Source: Nephrocerus scutellatus (taxonomy: Eukaryota; Arthropoda; Insecta; Diptera; Pipunculidae). From it: DNA of 64,000 nucleotides. This document shows, piece after piece, positions 11,965-23,144 of this stretch (the first letter of the stretch is position 1; every line of letters starts with the position of its first letter). Made by a program: the position numbers and the translations under genes. The notes under the pieces are model-generated. The model saw only the letters and a program-made list of their open reading frames with translations, made no database searches and had not been told where the DNA came from. The stretch is taken from contig OX352764.1 of the NCBI GenBank assembly GCA_947095585.1, positions 72,063,536 to 72,127,535 on the forward strand. The letters run 5' to 3'.

Positions 11965-13890
11965 ACTCCGCAATAAGAACCCTGGGTGACCGGCGAGCGC
12001 CACCCGAACAAACTCGTTACAATATATTATAGACCATTACTTCAGCGAAAAAAAGTAGACGGTAGTGTGGCTCTAGACCCAAAAACTAATTTTATAGCGT
12101 GCGCCCCGGTTCTCCTTGACTCCATAGGAAGGAAGTGGCGCGTGGACAAACTTACCAGACCACCCCTTCCGTACCCGGAATGAAAATCCATCGTCCATTA
12201 CAAGCTCAACAAAGTAGGACTATTTGTTGTTGTAGGCTGTTATCACATCAGAAAAGTGGACAGTGAGTGGGCAAAGCTATCTTTTCCTCGTCGAAATTTA
12301 CTATCGGAGTTAAAAAAAACTACTCACGGCCCACACAAAACCATCCACTGCATCAATTAAAAAAATTTCGAAATTTAATTTCATAGACACGATTCTCTCG
12401 ACCCACGCATCACCCGATACGCTATAATTGTTGTGACGATGGACGTTCTGAGTGATTGAGTCACTCATGCAAGTCGAGCTACCATGCAGTGTTGTTAGCG
12501 GGTTTTTTTTTTACAATAAGATCGTTGTGGAAAGGAAGGAATAGAGAAGTTGGCGGGGTTTTTCCTATTGAATTTTAAGGTAAATAAAAATAAATAAAAT
12601 AATTACTTAATCAATAAATATAAATAATTTATGATTAAATGAACTATGATTGTATGAACTATATGTTTTCTATATTACATATAAATATTCTGTACTTAGG
12701 TTTTCTCTCTGAGTACTTAATATATTCTATAACTATTATGATGTGTTATATTAGTATTGAGGTTATTGAGATTATATGGACATATAATATTGATATGCAC
12801 AGATTGGAGGAGGAGAGTGGGTACCGAGTCTTCAACGCGAGTAGTCGCAAAGTTTTAGACTATCACAGTGCTTAGTGCATCGCTCATCGTCGTAGTCGCG
12901 CAGAAAAATTACAATTAATAAAGTATATAAAGATACATAAGACATTGTCATGTATATAAATCCATAAGATTTTGCTGTTAATGCATCATCGAATTTCATC
13001 GGAGCCATTAGCATTCCAGCATATGTGGGCTAAACAGGTCTCTATAATCGAAATCTGCATGAAACCTTCGAAGCTAAACCGACGCAGCATCATCATAAGA
13101 AAAAAAACCAACGCTTCAACGGCATCATTAGCGGCGCCGCATAAGGTTTTTTTTTTACGTTATTATTTTTTTTTTACTTTATATATTTACAGATTATTTA
13201 TATGTTTATGTTTATGTATATTATATGTATATTATATATATATATACATAGGCAGTTTTCTTTAATACTCATAATATTAATACCTTTTTTTTATTAAAAA
13301 ATAATTCTATTTTTTTTTTCTATTTTTTTTTGCTAAATAAAGCATAACTTTTGAAATCACTTTTCATTATCTTCTTTTTCCTTCCTGCCCCTACAATGGG
13401 AGTCTAAAGGGTTTGATATTGTGGTGTGGGTGACTCAGTTCCCCGGATGACGAGTACATGTTCGCGTTAGTTGCTGCCCGTTAGTTGAACATCCCTTTTA
13501 TCCCCGTCCTTTCCTCATCCTGCGGTCTAAAACAGGCCTTGTGCAAGTTCTTAAACCCCGCCCGTATCCCTGAGTGCTTAGCCGGAGCATTTGACCGCCT
13601 GAACCTCTGCACATCGCAATCTGCTAACGCCACCATTTTAAATGGTGGTCGTTACATTGTTTAGAATGACTGACCTTTATACATCGATTGGAATGAAAAA
13701 TTCTTTAACGATTCCTGAATTCTACACAAGCAATAATTTTATCAAATGCTTAATTAACTTTGCATTTAGTGAATATACTGGTGTATTAAAAATAAATGTT
13801 TTAATTGACGACTATAGCTGAAGATTTACCCCAAGCTGTTTTTTGTCAAATAACTCCATTGTTGCATCGTTACCTACTTAACATAGTTAA
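11965..13890. other. No gene recognised
   Basis: AT-rich DNA with a GC-richer patch at 11975-12180 holding a short ORF of unknown nature, and another at 13390-13670 ending in an inverted repeat around CCACCATTTTAAATGGTGG (13632-13650). Neither matches a family I recognise. Confidence 0.4.
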
Positions 13891-14153
13891 TGGGGAGAGT
13901 GAATAAAAACTGAGTGTAAGTGTTCACTCAATATTTTTAAGTGAACACTCACTTTCATGTGATTAAAAAAATCTCTTCGTTAAGTTTCGTTAAATAAAAC
14001 CTTCAACATTTTACGTAATGGAGAGAATACTCAATTTTGATGTGAATAAAAATAATTTGACGTTTACATTTTGAGAGAACGCCTTTTATCAGCCTCAACA
14101 TTTTTCAATATATAAAAAACGAATATATTGAAGTAACATATATATAATATATT

Positions 14154-15540
14154 GATAACAGCGACGAAGAATTTATTGAAAATGTTAAGAAGAAAAATAC
14201 ACTTTTACCAGATTTGGATTTTGTTAAATTTTTACAAATGCATCCTTGTTTACCCGATAAACTAATAGCTATTATTAAAGCAACCTATGATGGCTCTAAA
14301 TGTCATGTGCTGCATAGAGGAAAGCTGTCAGAGGAATTCGAGATCCTAAGTGGGGTACGACAAGGTTGCATTCTATCGCCGATACTTTTTTTGTTGGTGA
14401 TTAGCGATGTACTTCGCGCAGCTTTATCTACTGGAAACGGAGGAATTCGTTGGACTCTTACATCTCAACTCAAACATCTGGATTACGCTGACGACGTTTG
14501 TTTACTCTCACACAGAATTATGGAGCTGCACCAAATGGCAACAAATGTGGAGAGGGAGGCAAATGTTGCGGGTTTGATTATTAGATTAGATTAATACTGC
14601 CAAAACCAAAATCATCAACCTCGGCACTAACTCAGTTACTCATGTTAACATTGCTGGACAGCCGGTAGAGAGAGTAGAGAGTTTCCAATATCTTGGGAGT
14701 ATTGTCTCGACCGAAGGTGGAACCGAACAGGACATTGACAACCGAATCGGCAAAGCAAAATCGGTGTTTGGAATGATGTCCATGATATGGCGAAGCAATG
14801 CGATCAGCTTAAACACCAAGCTGCGACCGTTCCGCTCAAATGTTGAATCTGTGCTGTTGTATGGGTGCAGCACTTGGAAGGTGACCGCTACTATCACAAA
14901 AAGATTACAAACATTCGTAAATTGGTGCATACGGAACATTTTAAGAGTTTTCTGGCCTAACCGTATCTCTAACGAACATCTTTACCAGAGAACGGGTCAG
15001 GAACCAATAGGCACAACCATCCAACGACGGAAGTGGCAGTGGATTGGTCATACACTCCGAAAAGGCGACAGTTCCATAGCAAACTACGCAATGCAATTGA
15101 ACCCGTTATCTCAGGATGGTAGAAGAACGGGTCGTCCGAGAAATACATGGCGCAGAACAGTTGAGGAGGAGACACGGCAATTAAGAAAGAGTTGGAGAGA
15201 GCTGAAGCTCATTGCCAGGAACCGCACGCGATGGCGCGTTGGCGTAGTAGAGGCCCTAAGACCCACAAGGGGATACAGGACATAAAGAAGAAGAATCCTT
15301 GTTTAATGGACAAAAGCCAAACACCAATTATGAAGGCGAAAAAAAATTAGGCTCTTGCTGAAATGGAAAATCAAATTGAAACTAATTTTGGTGTTGATTT
15401 AAATGGATCTCAAATTAAAAAGAAAATTGAAAATATGAGAAACTGTATTTAAAAAAAAAAACAGATTCAAAACAAACGGGAAATGAAAAAATTATTATAT
15501 AATACAACATGAAAAGGATTTGTTAAATTTGATGGATTAC
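14154..15540 (+). pseudogene. MADF/SANT-like DNA-binding gene split by a LINE
   Basis: The frame at 14154-14252 encodes an acidic start and then DFVKFLQMHP, the opening of a MADF-type helix-turn-helix. The gene resumes after the LINE at 15306 with a stretch ending in KKKIENMRNC and then KTDSKQTGN. This pattern (hP...L...K..A...I......V......KK..NMR) is what MADF and SANT-like adaptor domains of transposon and host proteins show. A stop near 15347 and a poly-A run near 15450 break it further. No start codon is visible near the 5' end, so an upstream exon may exist. It sits inside the inverted-repeat element 13891-17773 and is likely its accessory gene. Confidence 0.5.
14253..15294 (+). mobile_element. 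5'-truncated LINE (non-LTR retrotransposon)
   Basis: Bounded by an 11-bp target-site duplication ATCCTTGTTTA at 14242-14252 and 15295-15305. The 3' end is a short AAGAAG tail. The coding region starts inside reverse transcriptase with RQGCILSPILFLL and the active-site motif YADDVCLLSH. After a frameshift near 14594 it continues (14600-15282) through the thumb/connection region and a C-terminal domain with WIGHTLR, GRPRNTWRR and ARNRTRWR. This C-terminus occurs in several animal LINE lineages, but I cannot fix the clade. Endonuclease and N-terminal RT are lost by 5' truncation. Confidence 0.82.
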
Positions 15541-17299
15541 AAAAAAAATCCCGTTATGAATAAAATAAAATGTAAATTCATTTTGTAATGGACACGTAGG
15601 AAACTTTTGTTTTGTATAAAGAATACCGCTGGCAACCCAATAAAATTATGTAATAAATGTAATATTATTATATATATTTCTCTCGGCATGGGTTTTGTGG
15701 CGTTACTTTCCGTCACCCTTTCTCGCATCTGGCATCTTAAGAAATCAAACGATTTCGTCAGTACATGCATTTAGCAGGAAAAAAATGAAACATGTAGCTT
15801 GAACGATCCCGTAAGCTCACGCCACCCTATATAAAACAAATAGGTCGGTATGGGTTCTAATTACGCTGCAGCCGCAACATTTCTTTCGTTTTGTTTTTGG
15901 CCCAAAAATATAACTAACTTGCGAGTTACGACTGGAGTTCGTGCCAGAGTAACAAGTCAGTCGAGCTGGATTTTTATCGAGACCGAGTCGACACTGGCCT
16001 AATGCGCCTCTCGCCTGTGTCGGACAGTCATTTTTTTTAAGTTGCAGCGTCAAGAAATGTAGAAACATTTTTTTTTATAACTCTGTGCTGTGTGCGGATG
16101 TAAACATCTTACCGGCTTTTTGTAAACGTTAAACAAATTTTAACAATTACAAATGTGGTTTCGGTTGTTTAAAAAGGTACCACAGCCGAAGTTCATCTTT
16201 TGAGTGATTTAAACCGGTGGCCCTTAGGTGGCGGCCCGCTTGATTGCTTGCTAGGGTAACCGTAATCACCACAAAATTGATGCGTGTCTTCTTTTTCTTC
16301 TCAAGTAAAAGTCTGACTAGGACTAGAAAAAGACTAGGAAAAAAAAATACTTAAAAGCACAATTTAAAAAGAGCCGCTGCTCAATACGCAGGCAACTACC
16401 GTGGAACTACTGTTTCGTAATTTTCTCACGAATCTTAAATGATTTTCCTTGTGTCACTGACGCCTATGATACAGTTGCAGTAGGCAATACCAAGAAGGAA
16501 TATTTTTCGGTTATTTGCAAGAATTACATGCAGTCAGCAATTTTTCTTTGGAAAATAACATCAAAAGCAATTTAACCAACATGCAAGGGCAACAACAAGC
16601 GCTAAACCAAGTTCAACAGCAGCAGCATCAGCGGCAGAAACTCATGACTTGGAAGAGGTCTGCGACGAGGGACCGGTAGTTACCCAGGGAAATCTGTTCC
16701 ACCATCACGGAGAGGAGGCAGAATCTTGTGTTTTTTTTTTGAAATGTGAAATGTTTTGTCTCGGTACACTTTATTTTTCCAACATCGTTTCCGAAGGAAA
16801 ATAAAATATTTTTTTTGTTAATAAATTTTAAGATTTGAGAATTCTTCTTCATTCCCAATTATGCCGATTTGTGATTAAGAACGATAAATAGTAAAGAGAA
16901 GGAAAGAAAAATAAAGAATAGCAGGACGATTTTTCTTTAATTCTTTATAATAATGTTTGAACTACCCTGTTTTTTTGGAAACGACTACGAGAGAGAGAGA
17001 GAGAGTTTCCTCACAATGTATTTTCTTGATCCATTTAATGTTGCAGGTGGAGCTCTTCAATTCTTCGACGACAGCACTGCCGGTGGAATTGCTGAGTGCA
17101 TATAATATTTTAACGTTTGTACAAAGAAGAAAAAAATTAATGAAAGTAAGTCGGAGAATGGATGTTTTTATTTTTTTTATTATTCTGGTCATAAATGGCT
17201 GTTTTGTAATCAATGGCACATTTCTTTTCTCTCTCTCTAAAAGAATTTTTTTTTCCTCTGATGTCAAATGTCTCTTTCATTGATTTTCTCCTACAATAA
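15541..17299. other. No gene recognised, interior of the inverted-repeat element
   Basis: Low-complexity and AT-rich DNA with a short GA repeat at 16989-17007. About 15800-16080 has a GC-richer stretch including a TATATAAAA-type box (15832) that could be an LTR fragment. About 16560-16660 holds a CAG-rich patch (AACAACAAGC...CAGCAGCAGC). No domain recognised. Confidence 0.35.
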
Positions 17300-17705
17300 A
17301 AAAAATTACCCAGGATCGAGGGGCTTATCAATTTCTGCGATTAGAGAATTTAAATGAAAAATTTTAATTTTTATGGGTTGTTTTTTTCTAGATTAGGAAT
17401 AGAACCAGCACGAGTTTCCACGTGTTCTTGTAAAAAAACATCTGTTAACCAATCAACATTTTCCAATTCAAAGCGATATACGATTTAAAATTTTCACCTG
17501 TATCACCAAAACGCCGAAGATTATATTTTTTTCCTTGCGAGCTTGAATATTTATAAACATACATATTTGAAATTCTTAATATTTTTTTAAATTTTATTTT
17601 GCTTAAAAAAATCGTGTTTATAAACTCTAAAATGTAAATTTCGTGTGAGTGAATGAAATACGTATAGGTAAGTATTTTGTTATTCACACCAAAAAGAGTG
17701 TTCAC
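17300..17705 (-). pseudogene. Decayed ORF, possible transposase remnant
   Basis: On the minus strand, 17705 to 17445 is open (86 codons) and the sequence below it continues in another frame with ENVDWLTDVFLQEHVETRAG-like character. It lies just inside the right inverted terminus of the 13891-17773 element, where a transposase end could sit. I do not recognise the family, and the call rests mainly on position. Confidence 0.25.
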
Positions 17706-17773
17706 TGAAACAACTCACTCCACTCAAGAGAGTTCACTCAGAGTGAACACTCAGTTTTTATTCACTCCCCCCA

Positions 17774-18492
17774 ATATGCTTGCACATTATAATATATGGC
17801 AAATATATCACTTTCACCTTAACCCCCCACCAACTCCCAATTATCAAAATATATTTTATTAATTAGACAATAAGTATAGTTATAAGCTGAAAAATCTGAA
17901 ACGGGTTTTACTTGCAAATTTTCCCTGGAAAATAAAATATAATTTTGGCAGTAATGTTAAAAAAATTGTTCCTACATTTAGAAAATGAATTAAGTAAATC
18001 TGGCTGTAAATATTATATGTATATTATTCTCTAAAATTAATAAGTTTATAATGTTTTATAAGAAAATAATTTATCTCTCAAATAAATATAATATTCTAAT
18101 TTTCTATTGTAAAGGTACGCATGGTACAAAGTTGCACCTTAAGAAAAGTTTTGTTTTTGTGAACCATTATTACCGTCATATAGTTTATTGCACCGTCACT
18201 CTATAGAAAGTCTTGTGACTTGATTGTGGAGCCCGACCACTTAGTATATAACAGTATGTACTTTAAATTTGCTTAAATTTTTACTTTTTTTCGCACTGTT
18301 CTCCGAACTGCACAGTCAAATTGAATAACAAATTATACTTCAATTCTACGAAATGAGTACAAATTTTGGCCGCCAATGTGAAAAACTCTCATCTTAACCG
18401 CAAGTTCGTAGTATTCGTAGATGTTGTGTGTAGTAGTATGATTATTGACGCATGCGCATAATTCGATTTTGCTTTAATGTCAACATTATATA
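17774..18492. other. AT-rich spacer, no feature recognised
   Basis: No ORF, terminal repeat or known family is visible. The last bases TATA (18489-18492) are the left target-site duplication of element B. Confidence 0.5.
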
Positions 18493-19105
18493 AGTTAACG
18501 ACATATAAGTCAAAGCCGCACATAAATTAGAAAATATAAACAACGTCAATCGTCCACAATAATTCGATAAGTCGGAAGACGACCGCACACACTTGCAATA
18601 ACATAAATCACATATTTTACGAGCATCCCATACAAAACCTTCTCTATAGAAAGCCCAACTCTACGCATCCTAATGCTGTAAAGTGTAAACCAATACCAAA
18701 CGCATGTGTTTTTGTGGGATGTGAATACAGTGTACAAAAAATAAATAGTCGCAAAGAGCGAGAAACGTAGGATGTGGTAGTGGGAAACAGAAAATTTTTA
18801 TATGAATTTTGCTCTTTAGTTGATTACTAATACAAATACGTTTGGTCTAAATCTAAGCATGGATCTGTGTACGATCGGAACAGTTGGGCTTTCTATAGAG
18901 AAGGTTTTGATCCCATACGCCAGCCTATTTCTGCTGATAATGTATTGATGCGTCGGGACGACCACGATGACTTGCTGGGGATGCCAACTCCACTCAACGT
19001 TTGAATATAAGAACCTATTGTAATTAGATTTAAGTTCAGTTTCATTTTGTTACTCATTTAATAAAGAACATCAGAGCTCCGTCTTTGATGAACATTTTTA
19101 AAAAT
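18493..19105 (+). repeat. 5' LTR of element B, interrupted by a MITE
   Basis: Matches the 3' LTR 29199-29629 from AGTTAACGACATATAAG, but an internal segment of about 80 bp is missing near 18525 and a 277-bp MITE plus its TSD is inserted at 18633. The right edge is eroded, so the end is approximate and no primer-binding site is visible. Confidence 0.75.
18633..18909. mobile_element. MITE with 28-bp TIRs and 8-bp TSD
   Basis: 277 bp. It begins CAAAACCTTCTCTATAGAAA and ends with the exact inverse; the TIRs match perfectly over 28 bp through GCCCAACT / AGTTGGGC. Flanked by ATCCCATA at 18625-18632 and 18910-18917. The undisturbed site is seen in the 3' LTR of B near 29409. The 8-bp TSD and CA terminus suggest a hAT-related non-autonomous element. 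Related ends occur at about 45108 and 47390. Confidence 0.88.
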
Positions 19106-19329
19106 TATTTAATATTCATCACGCAAAAGTCGACCTAAAGTAGCTCGCAGTGTAAAATACGCAATTTAAATTAAAAGTGTAAAGTTAAAAGTGCATTGGA
19201 GACAAGAATCGATAGATATTGTCAACAACGAGAGAGTGTGAAGAAAGGACCCCCAGTAACTTCTGAAGGAAGACGAAAAGGAAAACATCCACTTCACCAG
19301 CGTTATAAGATGTTTCATAGTATCATCTT
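19106..19329 (+). other. Leader of element B
   Basis: Resembles the leader of element F (54130-54240) around a shared AAGGACCCCCAGTAACTTCT-type stretch. It is cut by BEL-1 at 19330 and resumes at 26714. Confidence 0.5.
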
Positions 19330-20184
19330 TGTTAAATTTATCTGCAAGCCCAAACCTAAAAATACATTGTTAAGCATTCCTCCTTTTGCATGTCAAAGCA
19401 ATCTCACATAACACAAAGTAACAAAGTCTTAATTTATTGGCTAATGTTGCACATTTGTAGGCCACAAGGGTGCTTTACAATGTATTGCATTAATACTGCG
19501 AGTAAGCATTCTTGTGCCTTTAAATTTTTCATATAAACAAAGACGTGGAGAACTCATCGCTTAGTTACAGCGCACGTACTCGTATCATTTTTTCTTTGCA
19601 CCAATTTCATATGTTTGTATATAAAATGCTGATGTAACTTTCTTTGAATCATTTTTGATCGTAAAAATGCCAAACGTAAAGGCAGTGCTTTGGACATTCG
19701 GCTTCGTTGCTGCGCTGCTCGCGTTCAACTTTATTTTTAAAGCTTTTGTATGGTATAGAGTGCTGGGCTTTTTTCGTGTCTGGGATCCCGTCGATCTTTT
19801 TTTGAATAAAAGCACAAGCATGAGTTCTCTTCGTGTTAAGTCGCTTTCAAGACGCTGTCAGTCGGTCTTCAATCGTCCACACTAATTTACTGGTCAAATC
19901 TAAAATTCATCATTAATCAATTAATAAAGTTAAAATTTATCATTTTTAAATATATAATTTACTGGTCAAATCCAAAATTAATTAGTAATCAAAGTTAAAA
20001 TTTATCATTTTAAAATATATAATTTTACTGGTCAAATCCACAATTAATCAAAAGTAAAAATTTATGAGTTAAAAAATAAGAAATAATAAAAGTTTTGCTG
20101 TATCTGTTTTTAAGCTAAATTTATTTTTTGGTCTTTTCATTTTACACTTGTGCATCATATTCGCAATAAACTAATTGCGAATCA
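19330..20184 (+). repeat. 5' LTR of BEL-1
   Basis: 855 bp. TATA-like TTGTATATAAAA lies near 19616-19625. It holds three copies of a TTACTGGTCAAATC-containing 72-bp unit (19890-20040), against two in the 3' LTR, which accounts for the length difference. Polyadenylation signal AATAAA is near 20166. Confidence 0.9.
19668..19885 (+). CDS. LTR-encoded small hydrophobic protein (BEL-1, 5' LTR)
   Basis: A 72-codon ORF within the LTR, about 45 bp downstream of the TATA box, hence among the first ORFs on a transcript started in this LTR. Residues 5-24 are strongly hydrophobic, as in a membrane segment or signal anchor. They are followed by K25-A26, W29-Y30-R31-V32-L33, R37 and W39, and then a basic tail (SLRVKSLSRRCQS). 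BEL-2 encodes a protein with the same layout and the same residues at these positions (33747-33884). In the 3' LTR of BEL-1 a shorter T-run ends the protein at residue 45. The C-terminal tail has weak in-frame similarity to sequence beyond the BEL-2 stop, so the longer form may be ancestral. Function unknown. I do not recognise this ORF from described BEL genes. Confidence 0.55.
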
Positions 20185-20188
20185 TTTT

Positions 20189-20206
20189 TGGAGGTTCCAC
20201 CGAGAT
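20189..20206 (+). promoter_or_regulatory. Primer-binding site, tRNA-Gln (BEL-1)
   Basis: TGGAGGTTCCACCGAGAT lies 4 bases after the LTR and is complementary over 18 bases to the 3' end of eukaryotic tRNA-Gln including CCA. Confidence 0.8.
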
Positions 20207-20451
20207 TCATCATCTATATCAAAACTTAAACACACATCGTAAGTTAGTCTGCTTCAGCATTTCACGAATCTAACTGCGACTCATTTGGACTTTTGGTTAC
20301 ATCGCGATATGATATCGTTCTTATATTTTCTCCTGTGCGTGTGCTTCGACCAGTGCGTATTAGAAGTTATATTATTAATTTCAATAGTGATCACGTATAT
20401 TTTCGCAAAGTTCTGTGCGGATATTTTATCATAATTTTTTATTCGCAAGCT

Positions 20452-21045
20452 ACAGTACTCGGTTTCGTCTGGACTTTGTCGATCATTGTTTCAGAGGCAG
20501 TACGCATCAATCGTTTAGAACATTACAGTACTCGGTTTCGTCTGGACTTTCTATTATTGTTTCAGAGCCAATACGCATCATTAGTTTAAATCGCTACAGT
20601 ACTCGGTTTCGTCTGGACTTTGTCGATCATTGTTTCAGAGCCAGTGCGCATCATTTGTTTAAATCGCTACAGTACTCGGTTTCGTCTGGACTTTGTCGAT
20701 CATTGTTTCAGAGCCAGTGCGCATCATTTGTTTAAATCGCTACAGTACTCGGTTTCGTCTGGACTTTGTCTATCATTGTTCCAGAGCCAGTGCTCATCAT
20801 TCGCTTAAATCGCTACAGTACTCGGTTTGGTCTGGCATTTGTCTATCATTGTTACAGAGCCAGTGCTCATCATTCGCTTAAATCGCTACAGTACTCGGTT
20901 TGGTCTGGCATTTGTCTATCATTGTTACAGAGCCAGTGCTCATCATTCGCTTAAAACGTTTAAATTTCTCGTCACATATTATTTTGTTCGCAACTAAAGT
21001 ACTCGATTTCGTCTGGACTTTATCTATCATTGCTTCAGAGCCAGT
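20452..21045 (+). repeat. Tandem array of 73-bp units in the BEL-1 leader
   Basis: About seven units, each starting near ACAGTACTCGGTTTCGTCTGG (20452, 20525, 20597, 20670, 20743, 20816, 20889), plus one diverged unit near 20995. Neighbouring units are nearly identical. The unit is not a multiple of three, so the array is not protein coding in a constant frame. It lies between the primer site and gag, where gypsy keeps its insulator array. Confidence 0.9.
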
Positions 21046-21126
21046 GCGCATCATTCTTTTATAAACTATTTGTTTATCGTTCACCTTTGCCATACTTGTC
21101 TTAGAGTTTCTTGCAAAATAATAATC

Positions 21127-23144
21127 ATGGCAACCGGTCTTAAACAGCAACGTGGCGCCATCAAAGGCCAATTAACCAAAATGAAGACCTTCAAGGCTCG
21201 AGATGCAAATATTTATGAGTTGGAAACAAGGTTGGGTATGTTAGAAAATAGTCTCACAAATTTCAGCAAGCTTCAGTCCAACTTGGAAAACCTCGACGAA
21301 ACTGAGGTAAGTGGTACTGAAAGGGAAAATTTTGAAGATACATACTGTGAAATTAAATCAAAGTTACTTGCTGCCATCAACCAGTTAAAAACTAATACAT
21401 CGATAGTTGATCCTAACTTCACCAGTTGTCTATCTTCTCAAACACCAACAACAAATTTACTGACCACTTTTTCTGGCGACCTCACGAACTGGCTTGACTT
21501 TTGGGGTTCATTTAAATCAGCAGTTCATGATAATGACAGAATCAAGGAAATTGACAAGCTACAACATTTAAGGAGTTGCCTCATCGGCAACGCTTCAAAA
21601 ATTCTTCAGTCATTGGAATTGTTGCCCGAAAATTATGAAAAGGCAGTTGATCGACTTATGAGTCGTTACAACAACAACATTATATCTTTCAAGCTCATAT
21701 TAATCAAATTTTTCAATTGCAAAGTTCCTCCAATGGAACTGTTGATCATTTGCATGAATTGTCAGATAGTTTAAATGCACACATGAATTCATTGCTCACT
21801 ATTGCCACAAAGGAGCAAATAGCAGATGGCCTCCTTATTCATATCATGTTCTCAAAGGTTGATAGCACCACCCAAACCTTTTGGGAAGCTGAAATCAAAT
21901 GGCGTCAATCATTGAATCATAATATGTCTCTTCTTGGATTAAATGAGTCCAAACTTCACATTCCTGTTTGGAACGAATTCACCGAATACCCTGAGGATTG
22001 ATGCCAAACGCTAGAACAGCTTGAGGTATCTCGCAAGCCGTCATCATCATCGCAACATAAAATCTCTTCCAAGGCGGTATATCCGAATAAATCTTAGAAG
22101 ACATCACTTAATGCCGTTACTTCACCATCCTGCAGCATCTGCACAGGACAGCACACTATATTCAAATGTGCCAAATTCACCTCTATGAAACCACAAGACA
22201 GATACAGCGAGGTCAAGCGCCTGAACTTGTGTGTTAATTGCATTCGATCTGGGCATTCCACAAAAGTCTGCCCATCCAGACATTGTCAAACTTGTGGAAA
22301 GAATCACCATACGCTGCTACACTTTTCAAGCGTATTACCTTCCTCAATGGTTTCATCGTCTTCTTCAGCTAATTTAGCGTCGCAACGAGTTTCACTTCAG
22401 CCATCGCTTAACTCCACTTCATTCGACAGTTCAATGAGAAATTCTTAAAGGGACTGTAATATCCCTAACATAATTGTTAGCCCGGAATTTACGTCCACTT
22501 CAAGTTCATCAATTCAATGGGCATCTTATGCCTCCACCCAAACATCAAAGGTAGTACTTTTAGCTACCGCAATTGTCAGCATCAAATCCAAAAGTGGCTC
22601 ATATTTGCCATGTAGAGCTATGATGGATGGAGGATCGCAGTTGAATTTCATAACTGAGAAAATAATGCATGAGTTGGGTCTTCCCGTTGCAAAATCATTG
22701 ATGGAACTTGGTGGTATATGCAGCACTAATGCCCGCTCCACCAATAAGGGACACATTTCAATCAGCTCATTATGTACCAGCTGGTCAGCTGACATGGAAG
22801 TCGTTGTAGTACCATCAATCACTTCCTTCCAGCCTGCCATAACTTTCAATCCAAATGAATTTAATATTCCAAAAAACATTTCTCTAGCTGATCCAGCATT
22901 TTATCGCTCGCAGAAAATAGACATGCTTATTGGTGCATCTCATTTTTTCTCGTTATTAAGCGTTGGTCAAATCAAGTTACAACAAGATGACAACTCTTTA
23001 CTACTTCAAAAAACTCAGCTCGGGTGGATCATCGCAGGTAATCTTCCAATCTACAATTTCGTACTACATGCAACCTCAGAAGCCAATAACAACGGTGAGA
23101 ATCACATCACTTCACAATTCTCTGAAGGCATTCTGGGAAATTGA
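21127..23144 (+). pseudogene. BEL-1 gag and protease, broken
   Basis: Begins with methionine at 21127 and reads as a BEL/Pao gag: coiled N-terminal half, then FSGDLTNWLDFWGSFKSAV and KLQHLRSCLIGNASK, the conserved capsid-like (DUF1759) motifs. A frameshift near 21715 moves to the next frame, which carries stops at 21999, about 22096 and 22446. That frame encodes the cysteine knuckles LCVNCIRSGHSTKVCPS and HCQTCGKNHHTLLH (22225-22325). The protease region has the motif MMDGGSQLNFI near 22620, where BEL proteases usually read LLDTGSQ; the catalytic Asp-Thr/Ser-Gly is therefore altered to DGG. Another frameshift near 23140 precedes RT. Confidence 0.8.

Larger units (their letters stand above)
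13891..17773. mobile_element. Probable DNA transposon with inverted termini
   Basis: Left end GGGGAGAGTGAATAAAAACTG (from 13892) is matched in inverted orientation by CAGTTTTTATTCACTCCCCC (17752-17771). Next to each terminus is a hairpin of GTGTTCACT / AGTGAACAC motifs. Inside lie a MADF-like gene (14154 onward, interrupted by a LINE) and, on the minus strand about 17300-17560, decayed coding sequence that could be transposase. I could not fix a TSD or superfamily. A MADF/Myb-type accessory gene would suit PIF/Harbinger-like elements, but that is inference. Confidence 0.5.

Noticed and set aside
12972..13265. ORF ending in Tyr/Leu/Ile-rich sequence
   Set aside because: The tail is an AT-rich low-complexity run; no homology recognised.
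13632..13650. Palindrome CCACCATTTTAAATGGTGG as a terminator
   Set aside because: Eukaryotic context, no gene upstream; more likely part of a repeat end.
20415..20954. Overlapping ORFs repeating SGLCRSLFQSQCASF-type peptides
   Set aside because: They are readings of the 73-bp array in shifting frames; the unit is not a multiple of three and the ORFs have no independent support.
20440..21060. CRISPR-like array
   Set aside because: Direct adjacent 73-bp units without unique spacers, inside a eukaryotic retrotransposon leader.
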